Shown here in pieces: positions 30,452 to 46,432 of a stretch of 64,000 bases of DNA. Numbering within the stretch: the first letter of the stretch is position 1; each line of letters begins with the position of its first letter. The position numbers and the translations under genes are program-made. Below the pieces are notes generated by a model. It was given only the letters and a program-made list of their open reading frames with translations, had not been told where the DNA came from and ran no database searches. The stretch lies in the NCBI RefSeq assembly GCF_051014685.1, contig NW_027478770.1:372001-436000 (forward strand), given 5' to 3'. Source of the stretch: Ptiloglossa arizonensis (Eukaryota; Arthropoda; Insecta; Hymenoptera; Colletidae).

Positions 30452-33100
30452 CCTATGACGTACAACGCATAACGTATAACGTATAACGTATAACGTATAA
30501 CGTATAACGTATAATGTATAACGTATAACATGTAACGTATAGCGTATAACGTATAACGTATAACGTATAACGTATAACGTATAACGTACAACGTACATCG
30601 TATAACGTATAACGTATAACGAATAACATGTAACGTACAACGTATAACGTACACCGTATAACGTATAACTAATAACGTATAACGTATAACGAATATCGTA
30701 CAACGTATAACGCATAACGTATAACGTATAACGTATAACGTATAACGTATAACGCATAACGTATAACGTATAACGTATAACCTATGACGTATAACGTATA
30801 ACGTATAACGTATAACGTATAACGTATAACGTATAACGTATAACGTATAACCTATGACGTATAACGTGTAACGTATAACGTATAACGTATAACGTATAAC
30901 GTATAACGTATAACGTATAACGTATAACGTATTACGTATAACGTATGACGTATAACGTATAACGTATAACGTATAACCTATGACGTATAACGTATAACGT
31001 ATAACGTATAACGTATAACGTATAACGTATAACGTATAACGTATAATGTATAACGTATAACATGTAACGTATAGCGTATAACGTATAACGTATAACGTAT
31101 AACGTATAACGTATAACGTACAACGTATATCGTATAACGTATAACGTATAACGTATAACATTTAACGTACAACGTATAACGTATACCGTATAACGTATAA
31201 CTAATAACGTATAACGTATAACGAATAGTGTACAACGTATAACGCATAACGTATAACGTATAACGTATAACGTATAACGCATAACGTATAACGTATAACG
31301 TATAACCTATGACGTATAACGTATAACGTATAACGTGTAACGTATAACGTATAACGTATAACGTATAACGTATAACCTATGACGTATAACGTGTAACGTA
31401 TAACGTATAACGTATAACGTATAACGTATAACGTATAAGGTATAAAGTATAACGTATAACGTATAACGTATAACGTATAACGTATAACATATGACGTATA
31501 ACGTATAACGTATAACGTATAACGTAACACCTATAACGTATAAAGTATAACGTATAACGTATAACGTATAACGTATAACGTATAACGTATATCGTATATC
31601 GTAAAACGTACAACGTATAACGTATAACGTATAACGTGTAACGAAGTACGTATAACGAATAACGTGTAACGTATATCTTATAACGTACAACTTATAACGT
31701 ATAACGTACAACGTATAACGTATAACGTATAACGTATAACGTACAACGTATAACGTATAACGTATAACGTATAACGTATAACGTATAACGTATAACGTAT
31801 AACGTATAACGTATAACGTATAACGTATAACGTATAACGTATAACGTATAACGTATAACGTATAACGTATAAGGTATAACGTGTAACGTATATCGTAAAA
31901 CGTATAACGTATAACGTATAACGTATAACGTATAACGTATAACGTATAACGTATAACGTATAACGTATAACGTATAACCTATGACGTATAACGTATAACG
32001 TATAACGTATAACGTATAACGTATAACTTGTAACGAAAAACGTATAACGAATAACGTAAAACGTATGACGCATTACATACTACGTATAACGTATAACGTT
32101 CAACGTATAACGTATAAGGTATAACGTATAACATGTAATGTATAACGTATAACGTATAACGTATAACGTATAACGTATAACGTATAACGTATAACGTATA
32201 ACGTGTAACGTATAACGTATAACGTATAACGTATAACGTATAACGTATAACGTATAACGTATAACGTATAACGTATAACGTATAACGTATAACGTATAAC
32301 GTATAACGTATAACGTATAACGTATAACGTATAACGTATAACGTATAACGTATAACGTATAACGTATAACGTATAACGTATAACGTATAACGTATAACGT
32401 ATAACGTATAACGTATAACGTATAACGTGTAACGTATATCGTAAAACGTATAACGTATAACGTATAACGTTCAACGTATAACCTATGACGTATAACGTAT
32501 AACGTATAATGTATAACGTATAACGTATAACGTATAACGTATAACGTATAACGTATAACGTATAACGTGCAACGTATAACGTATAACGTCAAACGTATAA
32601 CGTATAACGTATAAAGTATAACGTATAACGTATAACGTATAACGTATAACGTATAACGTATAACGTATAACGTATAACGTATAACGTGTAGCGTATAACG
32701 TATAACGTCAAACGTATAACGTATAACGTATAACGTATAACGTATAACGTATAACGTGTAACGTATAACGTATAACGTATAACGTATAACGTATAACGTA
32801 TAACGTATAACGTATAACGTATAACGTATAACGTATAACGTATAACGTATAACGTATAACGTATAACGTATAACGTATAACGTATAACGCATAACGTATA
32901 AAGTATAACGTATAACCTATGACGTATAACGTATAACGTATAACGTATAACGTTTAACGTATAACGTATAACGTATAACGTATAACGTATAACGTATAAC
33001 GTATAACGTGTAACGTATAACGTATAACGTATAACGTATAACGTATAACGTATAACGTATAACGCATAACATTTAATGTAAAACGTATAACGTAAAATGT
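30452..33100. repeat. 2.7-kb block, copy 2, with cassette L
   Basis: Copy of 24026-26750. It carries two variants that I see elsewhere only in the block at 62.5-64 kb: GTACACCG at 30649 (other copies GTATACCG) and GAATAGTG at 31223 (others GAATATCG). Its left part, 29950-31890, is therefore the closest relative of the right end of the window. Confidence 0.86.
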
Positions 33101-33440
33101 ATAACGTATAACGTATAACGTATAACGTATAACGTATAACGTATAACGTATAACGTGTAGCGTATAAGGTATAACGTCAAACGTATAACGTATAACGCAT
33201 AACGTATAACGTATAACGTATAACGTATAAAGTATAACGTATAACCTATGACGTATAACGTATAACGTATAACGTATAACGTTTAACGTATAAAGTATAA
33301 CGCATAACGTATAACGTATAACGTATAACCTATGACGTATAACGTATAACGTGTAACGTATAACGTATAACGTATAACGTATAACGTATAACCTATGACG
33401 TATAACGTGTAACGTATAACGTATAACGTATAACGTATAA
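32881..33440. repeat. 560-bp tandem unit, copy 1
   Basis: CGTATAACGCATAACGTATA at 32881 and 33441, and AACGCATAACATTTAATG at 33061 and 33621, repeat at 560 bp (80 units). Landmarks in order: CGCATAACGTATAAAG, CCTATGACG, GTTTAACG, GTGTAACG, ACATTTAATG, GTAAAATG, GTGTAGCGTATAAGG and GTCAAACG. The single change AAGG after GTGTAGCG marks this subfamily (33156, 33721, 35193). Confidence 0.84.
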
Positions 33441-34860
33441 CGTATAACGCATAACGTATAAAGTATAACGTATAACCTATGACGTATAACGTATAACGTA
33501 TAACGTATAACGTTTAACGTATAACGTATAACGTATAACGTATAACGTATAACGTATAACGTATAACGTGTAACGTATAACGTATAACGTATAACGTATA
33601 ACGTATAACGTATAACGTATAACGCATAACATTTAATGTAAAACGTATAACGTAAAATGTATAACGTATAACGTATAACGTATAACGTATAACGTATAAC
33701 GTATAACGTATAACGTATAACGTGTAGCGTATAAGGTATAACGTCAAACGTATAACGTATAACGCATAACGTATAACGTATAACGCATAACGTATAAAGT
33801 ATAACGTATAACCTATGACGTATAACGTATAACGTATAACGTATAACGTTTAACGTATAACGTATAACGCATAACGTATAACGTATAACGTATAACCTAT
33901 GACGTATATCGTATAACGTGTAACGTATAACGTATAACGTATAACGTATAACGTATAACCTATGACGTATAACGTGTAACGTATAACGTATAACGTATAA
34001 CGTATAACGTATAACGTATAACGTATAACGTATAACGTATAACGTATAACGTATAACGTATAACGTATAACGTATAACGTATAACGTATAACGTATAACG
34101 TATAACGTATAACGTATAACGTATAACGTATAACGTATAACGTGTAGCGTATAACGTCAAACGTATAACGTATAACGTATAACGTATAACGTATAACGTA
34201 TAACGTATAACGTATAACGTGTAACGTATAACGTATAACGTATAACGTATAACGTATAACGTATAACGTATAACGTATAACGTATAACGTATAACGTATA
34301 TCGTATAACGTATAACGTATAACGTATAACGTATAACGTATAACGTATAACGTATAACGTATAACGTATAACGTATAACGTATAACGTATAACGTATAAC
34401 GTATAACGTATAACGTATAACGTGTAACGTATAACGTATAACGTATAACGTATAACGTATAACGTATAACGTATAACGCATAACATGTAATGTAAAACGT
34501 ATAACGTATAATGTATAACGTATAACGTATAACGTATAACGTATAACGTATAACGTATAACGTATAACGTATAACGTGTAGCGTATAACGTATAACGTCA
34601 AACGTATAACGTATAACGTATAACGTATAACGTATAACGTATAACGCATAACGTATAACGTATAACGTATAACGTATAACGTATAACGTATAACGTATAA
34701 CGTATAACGTATAACGTATAACGTATGACGTATAACGTATAACGTATAACGTATAACGTATAACGTATAACCTATGACGTATAACGTATAACGTATAACG
34801 TATAACGCATAACGTATAACGTGTAACGTATAACGTATAACGTATAACGTATAACGTATA
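33391..34860. repeat. 1,470-bp tandem unit, copy 1
   Basis: ACCTATGACGTATAACGTGT at 33391 and 34861 are 1470 bp (210 units) apart. Landmarks further right are 1456 bp apart (TATGACG at about 34725 and 36181, CCTATGACG at 34771 and 36227), a two-unit contraction inside copy 2. The unit contains one 560-bp-type cassette, two or three GTGTAGCG/GTCAAACG pairs, one isolated ATCGTAT near 34300 and one ACATGTAATG pair. Confidence 0.86.
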
Positions 34861-36240
34861 ACCTATGACGTATAACGTGTAACGTATAACGTATAACGTA
34901 TAACGTATAACGTATAACGCATAACGTATAAAGTATAACGTATAACCTATGACGTATAACGTATAACGTATAACGTATAACGTTTAACGTATAACGTATA
35001 ACGTATAACGTATAACGTATAACGTATAACGTATAACGTGTAACGTATAACGTATAACGTATAACGTATAACGTATAACGTATAACGTATAACGCATAAC
35101 ATTTAATGTAAAACGTATAACGTAAAATGTATAACGTATAACGTATAACGTATAACGTATAACGTATAACGTATAACGTATAACGTATAACGTGTAGCGT
35201 ATAAGGTATAACGTCAAACGTATAACGTATAACGCATAACGTATAACGTATAACGCATAACGTATAAAGTATAACGTATAACCTATGACGTATAACGTAT
35301 AACGTATAACGTATAACGTTTAACGTATAACGTATAACGCATAACGTATAACGTATAACGTATAACCTATGACGTATAACGTATAACGTGTAACGTATAA
35401 CGTATAACGTATAACGTATAACGTATAACCTATGACGTATAACGTGTAACGTATAACGTATAACGTATAACGTATAACGTATAACGTATAACGTATAACG
35501 TATAACGTATAACGTATAACGTATAACGTATAACGTATAACGTATAACGTATAACGTATAACGTATAACGTATAACGTATAACGTATAACGTATAACGTG
35601 TAGCGTATAACGTCAAACGTATAACGTATAACGTATAACGTATAACGTATAACGTATAACGTATAACGTATAACGTGTAACGTATAACGTATAACGTATA
35701 ACGTATAACGTATAACGTATAACGTATAACGTATAACGTATAACGTATAACGTATATCGTATAACGTATAACGTATAACGTATAACGTATAACGTATAAC
35801 GTATAACGTATAACGTATAACGTATAACGTATAACGTATAACGTATAACGTATAACGTATAACGTATAACGTATAACGTGTAACGTATAACGTATAACGT
35901 ATAACGTATAACGTATAACGTATAACGTATAACGCATAACATGTAATGTAAAACGTATAACGTATAATGTATAACGTATAACGTATAACGTATAACGTAT
36001 AACGTATAACGTATAACGTATAACGTATAACGTGTAGCGTATAACGTATAACGTCAAACGTATAACGTATAACGTATAACGTATAACGTATAACGTATAA
36101 CGCATAACGTATAACGTATAACGTATAACGTATAACGTATAACGTATAACGTATAACGTATAACGTATAACGTATAACGTATGACGTATAACGTATAACG
36201 TATAACGTATAACGTATAACGTATAACCTATGACGTATAA
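34861..36240. repeat. 1,470-bp tandem unit, copy 2
   Basis: Second copy, with the same landmark order including the isolated ATCGTAT near 35757. After CCTATGACG at 36227 it continues into TAGCGTATAATG material, whereas copy 1 goes into CGCATAACG, so the tandem ends here. Confidence 0.85.
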
Positions 36241-36779
36241 CGTATAACGTATAACGTATAACGTATAACGTATAACGTATAGCGTATAATGTATAACGTA
36301 TAACATGTAACGTATAGCGTATAACGTATAACGTATAACGTATAACGTATAACGTATAACATGTAACGTACAACGTATAACGTATACCGTATAACGTATA
36401 ACATGTAACGTACAACGTATAACGTATACCGTATAACGTATAACTAATAACGTATAACGTATAACGAATATCGTACAACGTATAACGCATAACGTATAAC
36501 GTATAACGTATAACGTATAACGCATAACGTATAACGTATAACGTATAACGTACAACGTATAACGTATAACGTATAAGGTATAATGTATAACATGTAACGT
36601 ATAGCGTATAACGTATAACGTATAACGTATAACGTATAACGTATAACGTATAACGTATAACGTATAACGTATAACGTATAACGTATAACGTATAACGTAT
36701 GACGTATAACGTATAACGTATAACGTATAACGTATAACGTATAACCTATGACGTATAACGTATAACGTATAACGTATAA

Positions 36780-39520
36780 CCTATGACGTACAACGCATAA
36801 CGTATAACGTATAACGTATAACGTATAACGTAAAACGTATAATGTATAACGTATAACATGTAACGTATAGCGTATAACGTATAACGTATAACGTATAACG
36901 TATAACGTATAACGTATAACGTACAACGTATATCGTATAACGTATAACGTATAACGAATAACATGTAACGTACAACGTATAACGTATACCGTATAACGTA
37001 TAACTAATAACGTATAACGTATAACGAATATCGTACAACGTATAACGCATAACGTATAACGTATAACGTATAACGTATAACGTATAACGCATAACGTATA
37101 ACGTATAACGTATAACCTATGACGTATAACGTATAACGTATAACGTATAACGTATAACGTATAACGTATAACGTATAACGTATAACCTATGACGTATAAC
37201 GTGTAACGTATAACGTATAACGTATAACGTATAACGTATAACGTATAACGTATAACGTATAACGTATTACGTATAACGTATGACGTATAACGTATAACGT
37301 ATAACGTATAACCTATGACGTATAACGTATAACGTATAACGTATAACGTATAACGTATAACGTATAACGTATAACGTATAATGTATAACGTATAACATGT
37401 AACGTATAGCGTATAACGTATAACGTATAACGTATAACGTATAACGTATAACGTACAACGTATATCGTATAACGTATAACGTATAACGTATAACATTTAA
37501 CGTACAACGTATAACGTATACCGTATAACGTATAACTAATAACGTATAACGTATAACGAATATCGTACAACGTATAACGCATAACGTGTAACGTATAACG
37601 TATAACGTATAACGCATAACGTATAACGTATAACGTATAACCTATGACGTATAACGTATAATGTATATCGTGTAACGTATAACGTATAACGTATAACGTG
37701 TAGCGTATAACGTATAACGTCAAACGTATAACGTATAACGTATAACGTATAACGTATAACGTATAACGTATAACGTATAGCGTATAACCTATGACGTATA
37801 ACGTATAACGTATAACGTATAACGTATAACGTATAACGTATAACGTATAGCGTATAATGTATAACGTATAACATGTAACGTATAGCGTATAACGTATAAC
37901 GTATAACGTATAACGTATAACGTATAACATGTAACGTATAACGTATAACGTATAACGTATAACGTATAACGTGTAACGTATAACGTATAACGTATAACGT
38001 ATAACGTATAACGTATAACGTATAACGTATAACGCATAACATTTAATGTAAAACGTATAACGTATAATGTATAACGTATAACGTATAACGTATAACGTAT
38101 AACGTATAACGTATAACGTATAACGTATAACGTATAACGTATAACGTATAACGTATAACGTATAACGTGTAACGTATAACGTATAACGTATAACGTATAA
38201 CGTATAACGTATAACGTATAACGTATAACGCATAACGTATAACGTATAACGCATAACGTATAAAGTATAACGTATAACCTATGACGTATAACGTATAACG
38301 TATAACGTATAACGTATAACGTTTAACGTATAACGTATAACGCATAACGTATAACGTATAACGTATAACCTATGACGTATAACGTATAACGTGTAACGTA
38401 TAACGTATAACGTATAACGTATAACGTATAACCTATGACGTATAACGTGTAACGTATAACGTATAACGTATAACGTATAACGTATAACGTATAACGTATA
38501 ACGTATAACGTATAACGTATAACGTATAACGTATAACGTATAACGTATAACGTATAACGTATAACGTATAACGTATAACGTATAACGTATAACGTATAAC
38601 GTATAACGTATAACGTATAACGTGTAGCGTATAACGTATAACGTCAAACGTATAACGTATAACGTATAACGTATAACGTATAACGTATAACGTATAACGT
38701 ATAACGTGTAACGTATAACGTATAACGTATAACGTATAACGTATAACGTATAACGTATAACGTCAAACGTATAACGTATAACGCATAACGTATAACGTAT
38801 AACGCATAACGTATAAAGTATAACGTATAACGTATAACGTATAACGTATAACGTATAACGTATATCGTATATCGTAAAACGTACAACGTATAACGTATAA
38901 CGTATAACGTGTAACGAAGTACGTATAACGAATAACGTGTAACGTATATCTTATGACGTACAACTTATAACGTATAACGTACAACGTATAACGTATAACG
39001 TATAACGTATAACGTACAACGTATAACGTATAACGTATAACGTATAACGTATAACGTATAACGTATAACGTATAACGTATAACGTATAACGTATAACGTA
39101 TAACGTATAACGTATAACGTATAACGTATAACGTATAACGTATAAGGTATAACGTGTAACGTATATCGTAAAACGTATAACGTATAACGTATAACGTATA
39201 ACGTATAACGTATAACGTATAACGTATAACGTATAACGTATAACGTATAACCTATGACGTATAACGTATAACGTATAACGTATAACGTATAACTTGTAAC
39301 GAAAAACGTATAACGAATAACGTAAAACGTATGACGCATTACATACTACGTATAACGTATAACGTTCAACGTATAACGTATAAGGTATAACGTATAACAT
39401 GTAACGTATAACGTATAACGTATAACGTATAACGTATAACGTATAACGTATAACGTATAACGTATAACGTGTAACGTATAACGTATAACGTATAACGTAT
39501 AACGTATAACGTATAACGTA
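36780..39520. repeat. 3.2-kb higher-order unit, copy 1
   Basis: The unit begins with cassette L (CCTATGACGTACAACGCAT at 36780). It continues through AACATTTAACG, CTAATAACG, GTGTAGCG/GTCAAACG, cassette B (ATCGTATATCGTAAAACGTAC near 38860, GTGTAACGAAG near 38908, CTTATGACGTACAACTTATA), GTGTAACGTATATCGTAAAA, CTTGTAACGAAAA and GTTCAACG (39364). Copy 2 starts at 39972. The offset is 3192 at the left and 3283 at the right, always in whole units. The change CTTATGACG (against CTTATAACG in 0-32 kb) is shared by the copies from 38.9 to 49 kb. Confidence 0.84.
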
Positions 39521-39971
39521 TAACCTATGACGTATAACGTGTAACGTATAACGTATAACGTATAACGTATAACGTATAACGTATAACGTATAACGTATAA
39601 CGTATAACGTATAACGTATAACGTATAACGTATAACGTATAACGTATAACGTATATCGTATAACGTATAACGTATAACGTATAACGTATAACGTATAACG
39701 TATAACGTATAACGTATAACGTATAACGTATAACGTATAACGTATAACGTATAACGTATAACGTATAACGTATAACGTGTAACGTATAACGTATAACGTA
39801 TAACGTATAACGTATAACGTATAACGTATAACGTATAACGCATAACATGTAATGTAAAACGTATAACGTATAATGTATAACGTATAACGTATAACGTATA
39901 ACGTATAACGTATAACGTATAACGTATAACGTATAACCTATGACGTATAACGTATAACGTATAACGTATAA

Positions 39972-42803
39972 CCTATGACGTACAACGCATAACGTATAAC
40001 GTATAACGTATAACGTATAACGTATAACGTATAATGTATAACGTATAACATGTAACGTATAGCGTATAACGTATAACGTATAACGTATAACGTATAACGT
40101 ATAACGTACAACGTATATCGTATAACGTATAACGTATAACGAATAACATGTAACGTACAACGTATAACGTATACCGTATAACGTATAACTAATAACGTAT
40201 AACGTATAACGAATATCGTACAACGTATAACGCATAACGTATAACGTATAACGTATAACGTATAACGTATAACGCATAACGTATAACGTATAACGTATAA
40301 CCTATGACGTATAACGTATAACGTATAACGTATAACGTATAACGTATAACGTATAACGTATAACGTATAACCTATGACGTATAACGTGTAACGTATAACG
40401 TATAACGTATAACGTATAACGTATAACGTATAACGTATAACGTATAACGTATAACGTATTACGTATAACGTATGACGTATAACGTATAACGTATAACGTA
40501 TAACCTATGACGTATAACGTATAACGTATAACGTATAACGTATAACGTATAACGTATAACGTATAACGTATAATGTATAACGTATAACATGTAACGTATA
40601 GCGTATAACGTATAACGTATAACGTATAACGTATAACGTATAACGTACAACGTATATCGTATAACGTATAACGTATAACGTATAACATTTAACGTACAAC
40701 GTATAACGTATACCGTATAACGTATAACTAATAACGTATAACGTATAACGAATATCGTACAACGTATAACGCATAACGTGTAACGTATAACGTATAACGT
40801 ATAACGCATAACGTATAACGTATAACGTATAACCTATGACGTATAACGTATAATGTATATCGTGTAACGTATAACGTATAACGTATAACGTGTAGCGTAT
40901 AACGTATAACGTCAAACGTATAACGTATAACGTATAACGTATAACGTATAACGTATAACGTATAACGTATAACGTGTAACGTATAACGTATAACGTATAA
41001 CGTATAACGTATAACGTATAACGTATAACGTATAACGTATAACGTATAACGTATAACGTATAACGTATAACGTATAACGTATAACGTATAACGTATAACG
41101 TATAACGTATAACGCATAACGTATAAAGTATAACGTATAACCTATGACGTATAACGTATAACGTATAACGTATAACGTTTAACGTATAACGTATAACGTA
41201 TAACGTATAACGTATAACGTATAACGTATAACGTATAACGTGTAACGTATAACGTATAACGTATAACGTATAACGTATAACGTATAACGTATAACGTATA
41301 ACGCATAACATTTAATGTAAAACGTATAACGTATAATGTATAACGTATAACGTATAACGTATAACGTATAACGTATAACGTATAACGTATAACGTATAAC
41401 GTATAACGTATAACGTATAACGTATAACGTATAACGTGTAACGTATAACGTATAACGTATAACGTATAACGTATAACGTATAACGTACAACGTATAACGC
41501 ATAACGTATAACGTATAACGCATAACGTATAAAGTATAACGTATAACCTATGACGTATAACGTATAACGTATAACGTATAACGTATAACGTTTAACGTAT
41601 AACGTATAACGCATAACGTATAACGTATAACGTATAACCTATGACGTATAACGTATAACGTATAACGTATAACGTATAACGTATAACGTATAACGTATAA
41701 CCTATGACGTATAACGTGTAACGTATAACGTATAACGTATAACGTATAACGTATAACGTATAACGTATAACGTATAACGTATAACGTATAACGTATAACG
41801 TATAACGTATAACGTATAACGTATAACGTATAACGTATAACGTATAACGTATAACGTATAACGAATAACGTATAACGTATAACGTATAACGTATAACGTG
41901 TAGCGTATAACGTATAACGTCAAACGTATAACGTATAACGTATAACGTATAACGTATAACGTATAACGTATAACGTATAACGTGTAACGTATAACGTATA
42001 ACGTATAACGTATAACGTATAACGTATAACGTATAACGTCAAACGTATAACGTATAACGCATAACGTATAACGTATAACGCATAACGTATAAAGTATAAC
42101 GTATAACGTATAACGTATAACGTATAACGTATAACGTATATCGTATATCGTAAAACGTACAACGTATAACGTATAACGTATAACGTGTAACGAAGTACGT
42201 ATAACGAATAACGTGTAACGTATATCTTATGACGTACAACTTATAACGTATAACGTACAACGTATAACGTATAACGTATAACGTATAACGTACAACGTAT
42301 AACGTATAATGTATAACGTATAACGTATAACGTATAACGTATAACGTATAACGTATAACGTATAACGTATAACGTATAACGTATAACGTATAACGTATAA
42401 CGTATAACGTATAACGTATAACGTATAAGGTATAACGTGTAACGTATATCGTAAAACGTATAACGTATAACGTATAACGTATAACGTATAACGTATAACG
42501 TATAACGTATAACGTATAACGTATAACGTATAACCTATGACGTATAACGTATAACGTATAACGTATAACGTATAACTTGTAACGAAAAACGTATAACGAA
42601 TAACGTAAAACGTATGACGCATTACATACTACGTATAACGTATAACGTTCAACGTATAACGTATAAGGTATAACGTATAACATGTAACGTATAACGTATA
42701 ACGTATAACGTATAACGTATAACGTATAACGTATAACGTATAACGTATAACGTGTAACGTATAACGTATAACGTATAACGTATAACGTATAACGTATAAC
42801 GTA
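39972..42803. repeat. 3.2-kb higher-order unit, copy 2
   Basis: Copy of 36780-39520, from cassette L at 39972 through cassette B (about 42138-42250) to GTTCAACG at 42647 and GTGTAACG at 42752. Beyond 42.8 kb the two copies diverge: copy 1 has CCTATGACG at about 39525, copy 2 stays canonical. Confidence 0.84.
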
Positions 42804-45800
42804 TAACGTATAACGTATAACGTATAACGTATAACGTATAACGTATAACGTATAACGTATAACGTATAACGTATAACGTATAACGTATAACGTATAACGT
42901 ATAACGTATAACGTATAACGTATAACGTATAACGTATAACGTATAACGTATAACGTATAACGTGTAACGTATATCGTAAAACGTATAACGTATAACGTAT
43001 AACGTTCAACGTATAACCTATGACGTATAACGTATAACGTATAATGTATAACGTATAACGTATAACGTATAACGTATAACGTATAACGTATAACGTATAA
43101 CGTGTAACGTATAACGTATAACGTCAAACGTATAACGTATAACGTATAAAGTATAACGTATAACGTATAACGTATAACGTATAACGTATAACGTATAACG
43201 TATAACGTAAAACGTATAACGTATAACGTATAACGTGTAGCGTATAACGTATAACGTCAAACGTATAACGTATAACGTATAACGTATAACGTATAACGTA
43301 TAACGTATAACGTATAACGTGTAACGTATAACGTATAACGTATAACGTATAACGTATAACGTATAACGTATAACGTATAACGTATAACGTATAACGTATA
43401 ACGTATAACGTATAACGTATAACGTACAACGTATAACGTATAACGTATAACGTATAAGGTATAACGTGTAACGTATATCGTAAAACGTATAACGTATAAC
43501 GTATAACGTATAACGTATAACGTGTAGCGTATAACGTATAACGTCAAACGTATAACGTATAACGTATAACGTATAACGTATAACGTATAACGCATAACGT
43601 ATAACGTATAACGTATAACGTATAACGTATAACGTATAACGTATAACGTATAACGTATAACGTATAACGTATAACGTATAACGTATAACGCATAACGTAT
43701 AACGTATAACGTATAACGTACAACGTATAACGTATAACGTATAAGGTATAATGTATAACATGTAACGTATAGCGTATAACGTATAACGTATAACGTATAA
43801 CGTATAACGTATAACGTATAACGTATAACGTATAACGTATAACGTATAACGTATAACGTATAACGTATGACGTATAACGTATAACGTATAACGTATAACG
43901 TATAACGTATAACCTATGACGTATAACGTATAACGTATAACGTATAACCTATGACGTACAACGCATAACGTATAACGTATAACGTATAACGTATAACGTA
44001 TAACGTATAATGTATAACGTATAACATGTAACGTATAGCGTATAACGTATAACGTATAACGTATAACGTATAACGTATAACGTACAACGTATATCGTATA
44101 ACGTATAACGTATAACGAATAACATGTAACGTACAACGTATAACGTATACCGTATAACGTATAACTAATAACGTATAACGTATAACGAATATCGTACAAC
44201 GTATAACGCATAACGTATAACGTATAACGTATAACGTATAACGTATAACGCATAACGTATAACGTATAACGTATAACCTATGACGTATAACGTATAACGT
44301 ATAACGTATAACGTATAACGTATAACGTATAACGTATAACGTATAACCTATGACGTATAACGTGTAACGTATAACGTATAACGTATAACGTATAACGTAT
44401 AACGTATAACGTATAACGTATAACGTATAACGTATTACGTATAACGTATGACGTATAACGTATAACGTATAACGTATAACCTATGACGTATAACGTATAA
44501 CGTATAACGTATAACGTATAACGTATAACGTATAACGTATAACGTATAATTTATAACGTATAACATGTAACGTATAGCGTATAACGTATAACGTATAACG
44601 TATAACGTATAACGTATAACGTACAACGTATATCGTATAACGTATAACGTATAACGTATAACATTTAACGTACAACGTATAACGTATACCGTATAACGTA
44701 TAACTAATAACGTATAACGTATAACGAATATCGTACAACGTATAACGCATAACGTGTAACGTATAACGTATAACGTATAACGCATAACGTATAACGTATA
44801 ACGTATAACCTATGACGTATAACGTATAATGTATATCGTGTAACGTATAACGTATAACGTATAACGTATAACGTATAACCTATGACGTATAACGTGTAAC
44901 GTATAACGTATAACGTATAACGTATAACGTATAACGTATAAGGTATAAAGTATAACGTATAACGTATAACGTATAACGTATAACGTATAACGTATAACGT
45001 ATAACGTATAACGTATAACGTATAACCTATGACGTATAACGTATAACGTATAACGTATAACGTATAAGGTATAACGTATAACATGTAATGTATAACGTAT
45101 AACGTATAACGTATAACGTATAACGTATAACGTATAACGTATAACGTATAACGTATAACGTGTAACGTATAACGTGTAACGTATAACGTATAACGTATAA
45201 CGTATAACGTATAACGTATAACGTATAACGTATAACGTATAACGTATAACGTATAACGTATAACGTATAACGTATAACGTATAACGTATAACGTATAACG
45301 TATAACGTATAACGTATAACGTATAACGTATAACGTATAACGTATAACGTATAACGTATAACGTGTAACGTATATCGTAAAACGTATAACGTATAACGTA
45401 TAACGTTCAACGTATAACCTATGACGTATAACGTATAACGTATAACGTATAACGTGTAGCGTATAACGTATAACGTCAAACGTATAACGTATAACGTATA
45501 ACGTATAACGTATAACGTATAACGTATAACGTGTAACGTATAACGTATAACGTATAACGTATAACGTATAACGTATAACGTATAACGTATAACGTATAAC
45601 GTATAACGTATAACGTATAACGTATAACGTATAACGTATAACGTATAACGTATAACGTATAACGTATAACGCATAACGTATAAAGTATAACGTATAACCT
45701 ATGACGTATAACGTATAACGTATAACGTATAACGTTTAACGTATAACGTATAACGTATAACGTATAACGTATAACGTATAACGTATAACGTGTAACGTAT

Positions 45801-46050
45801 AACGTATAACGTATAACGTATAACGTATAACGTATAACGTATAACGTATAACGCATAACATTTAATGTAAAACGTATAACGTATAATGTATAACGTATAA
45901 CGTATAACGTATAACGTATAACGTATAACGTATAACGTATAACGTATAACGTATAACGTATAACGTATAACGTATAACGTATAACGTGTAACGTATAACG
46001 TATAACGTATAACGTATAACGTATAACGTATAACGTATAACGTATAACGT
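42804..46050. repeat. Third 3.2-kb-like unit and flanks
   Basis: Cassette L recurs at 43948 with the full order to AACATTTAACG near 44660 and GAATATCG near 44729. One change, AATTTAT for AATGTAT near 44549, is private. Cassette B follows only at about 46672, so this copy is stretched to about 4.5 kb. The left part (42.8-43.9 kb) carries the GTGTAACGTATATCGTAAAA cassette twice (about 42962 and 43469) and a private GTAAAACG near 43208. Confidence 0.75.
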
Positions 46051-46097
46051 ATAACGCATAACGTATAACGTATAACGCATAACGTATAAAGTATAAC

Positions 46098-46104
46098 GTA
46101 AACC
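46098..46104. other. 1-bp deletion junction (AACGTA|AACCTAT), first
   Basis: The sequence reads GTAAACC where all other copies read GTATAACC: one T is missing and the register shifts by one. It is copied at 47231. Confidence 0.92.
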
Positions 46105-46432
46105 TATGACGTATAACGTATAACGTATAACGTATAACGTATAACGTTTAACGTATAACGTATAACGCATAACGTATAACGTATAACGTATAACCTATGA
46201 CGTATAACGTATAACGTGTAACGTATAACGTATAACGTATAACGTATAACGTATAACCTATGACGTATAACGTGTAACGTATAACGTATAACGTATAACG
46301 TATAACGTATAACGTATAACGTATAACGTATAACGTATAACGTATAACGTATAACGTATAACGTATAACGTATAACGTATAACGTATAACGTATAACGTA
46401 TAACGTATAACGTATAACGTATAACGTATAAC

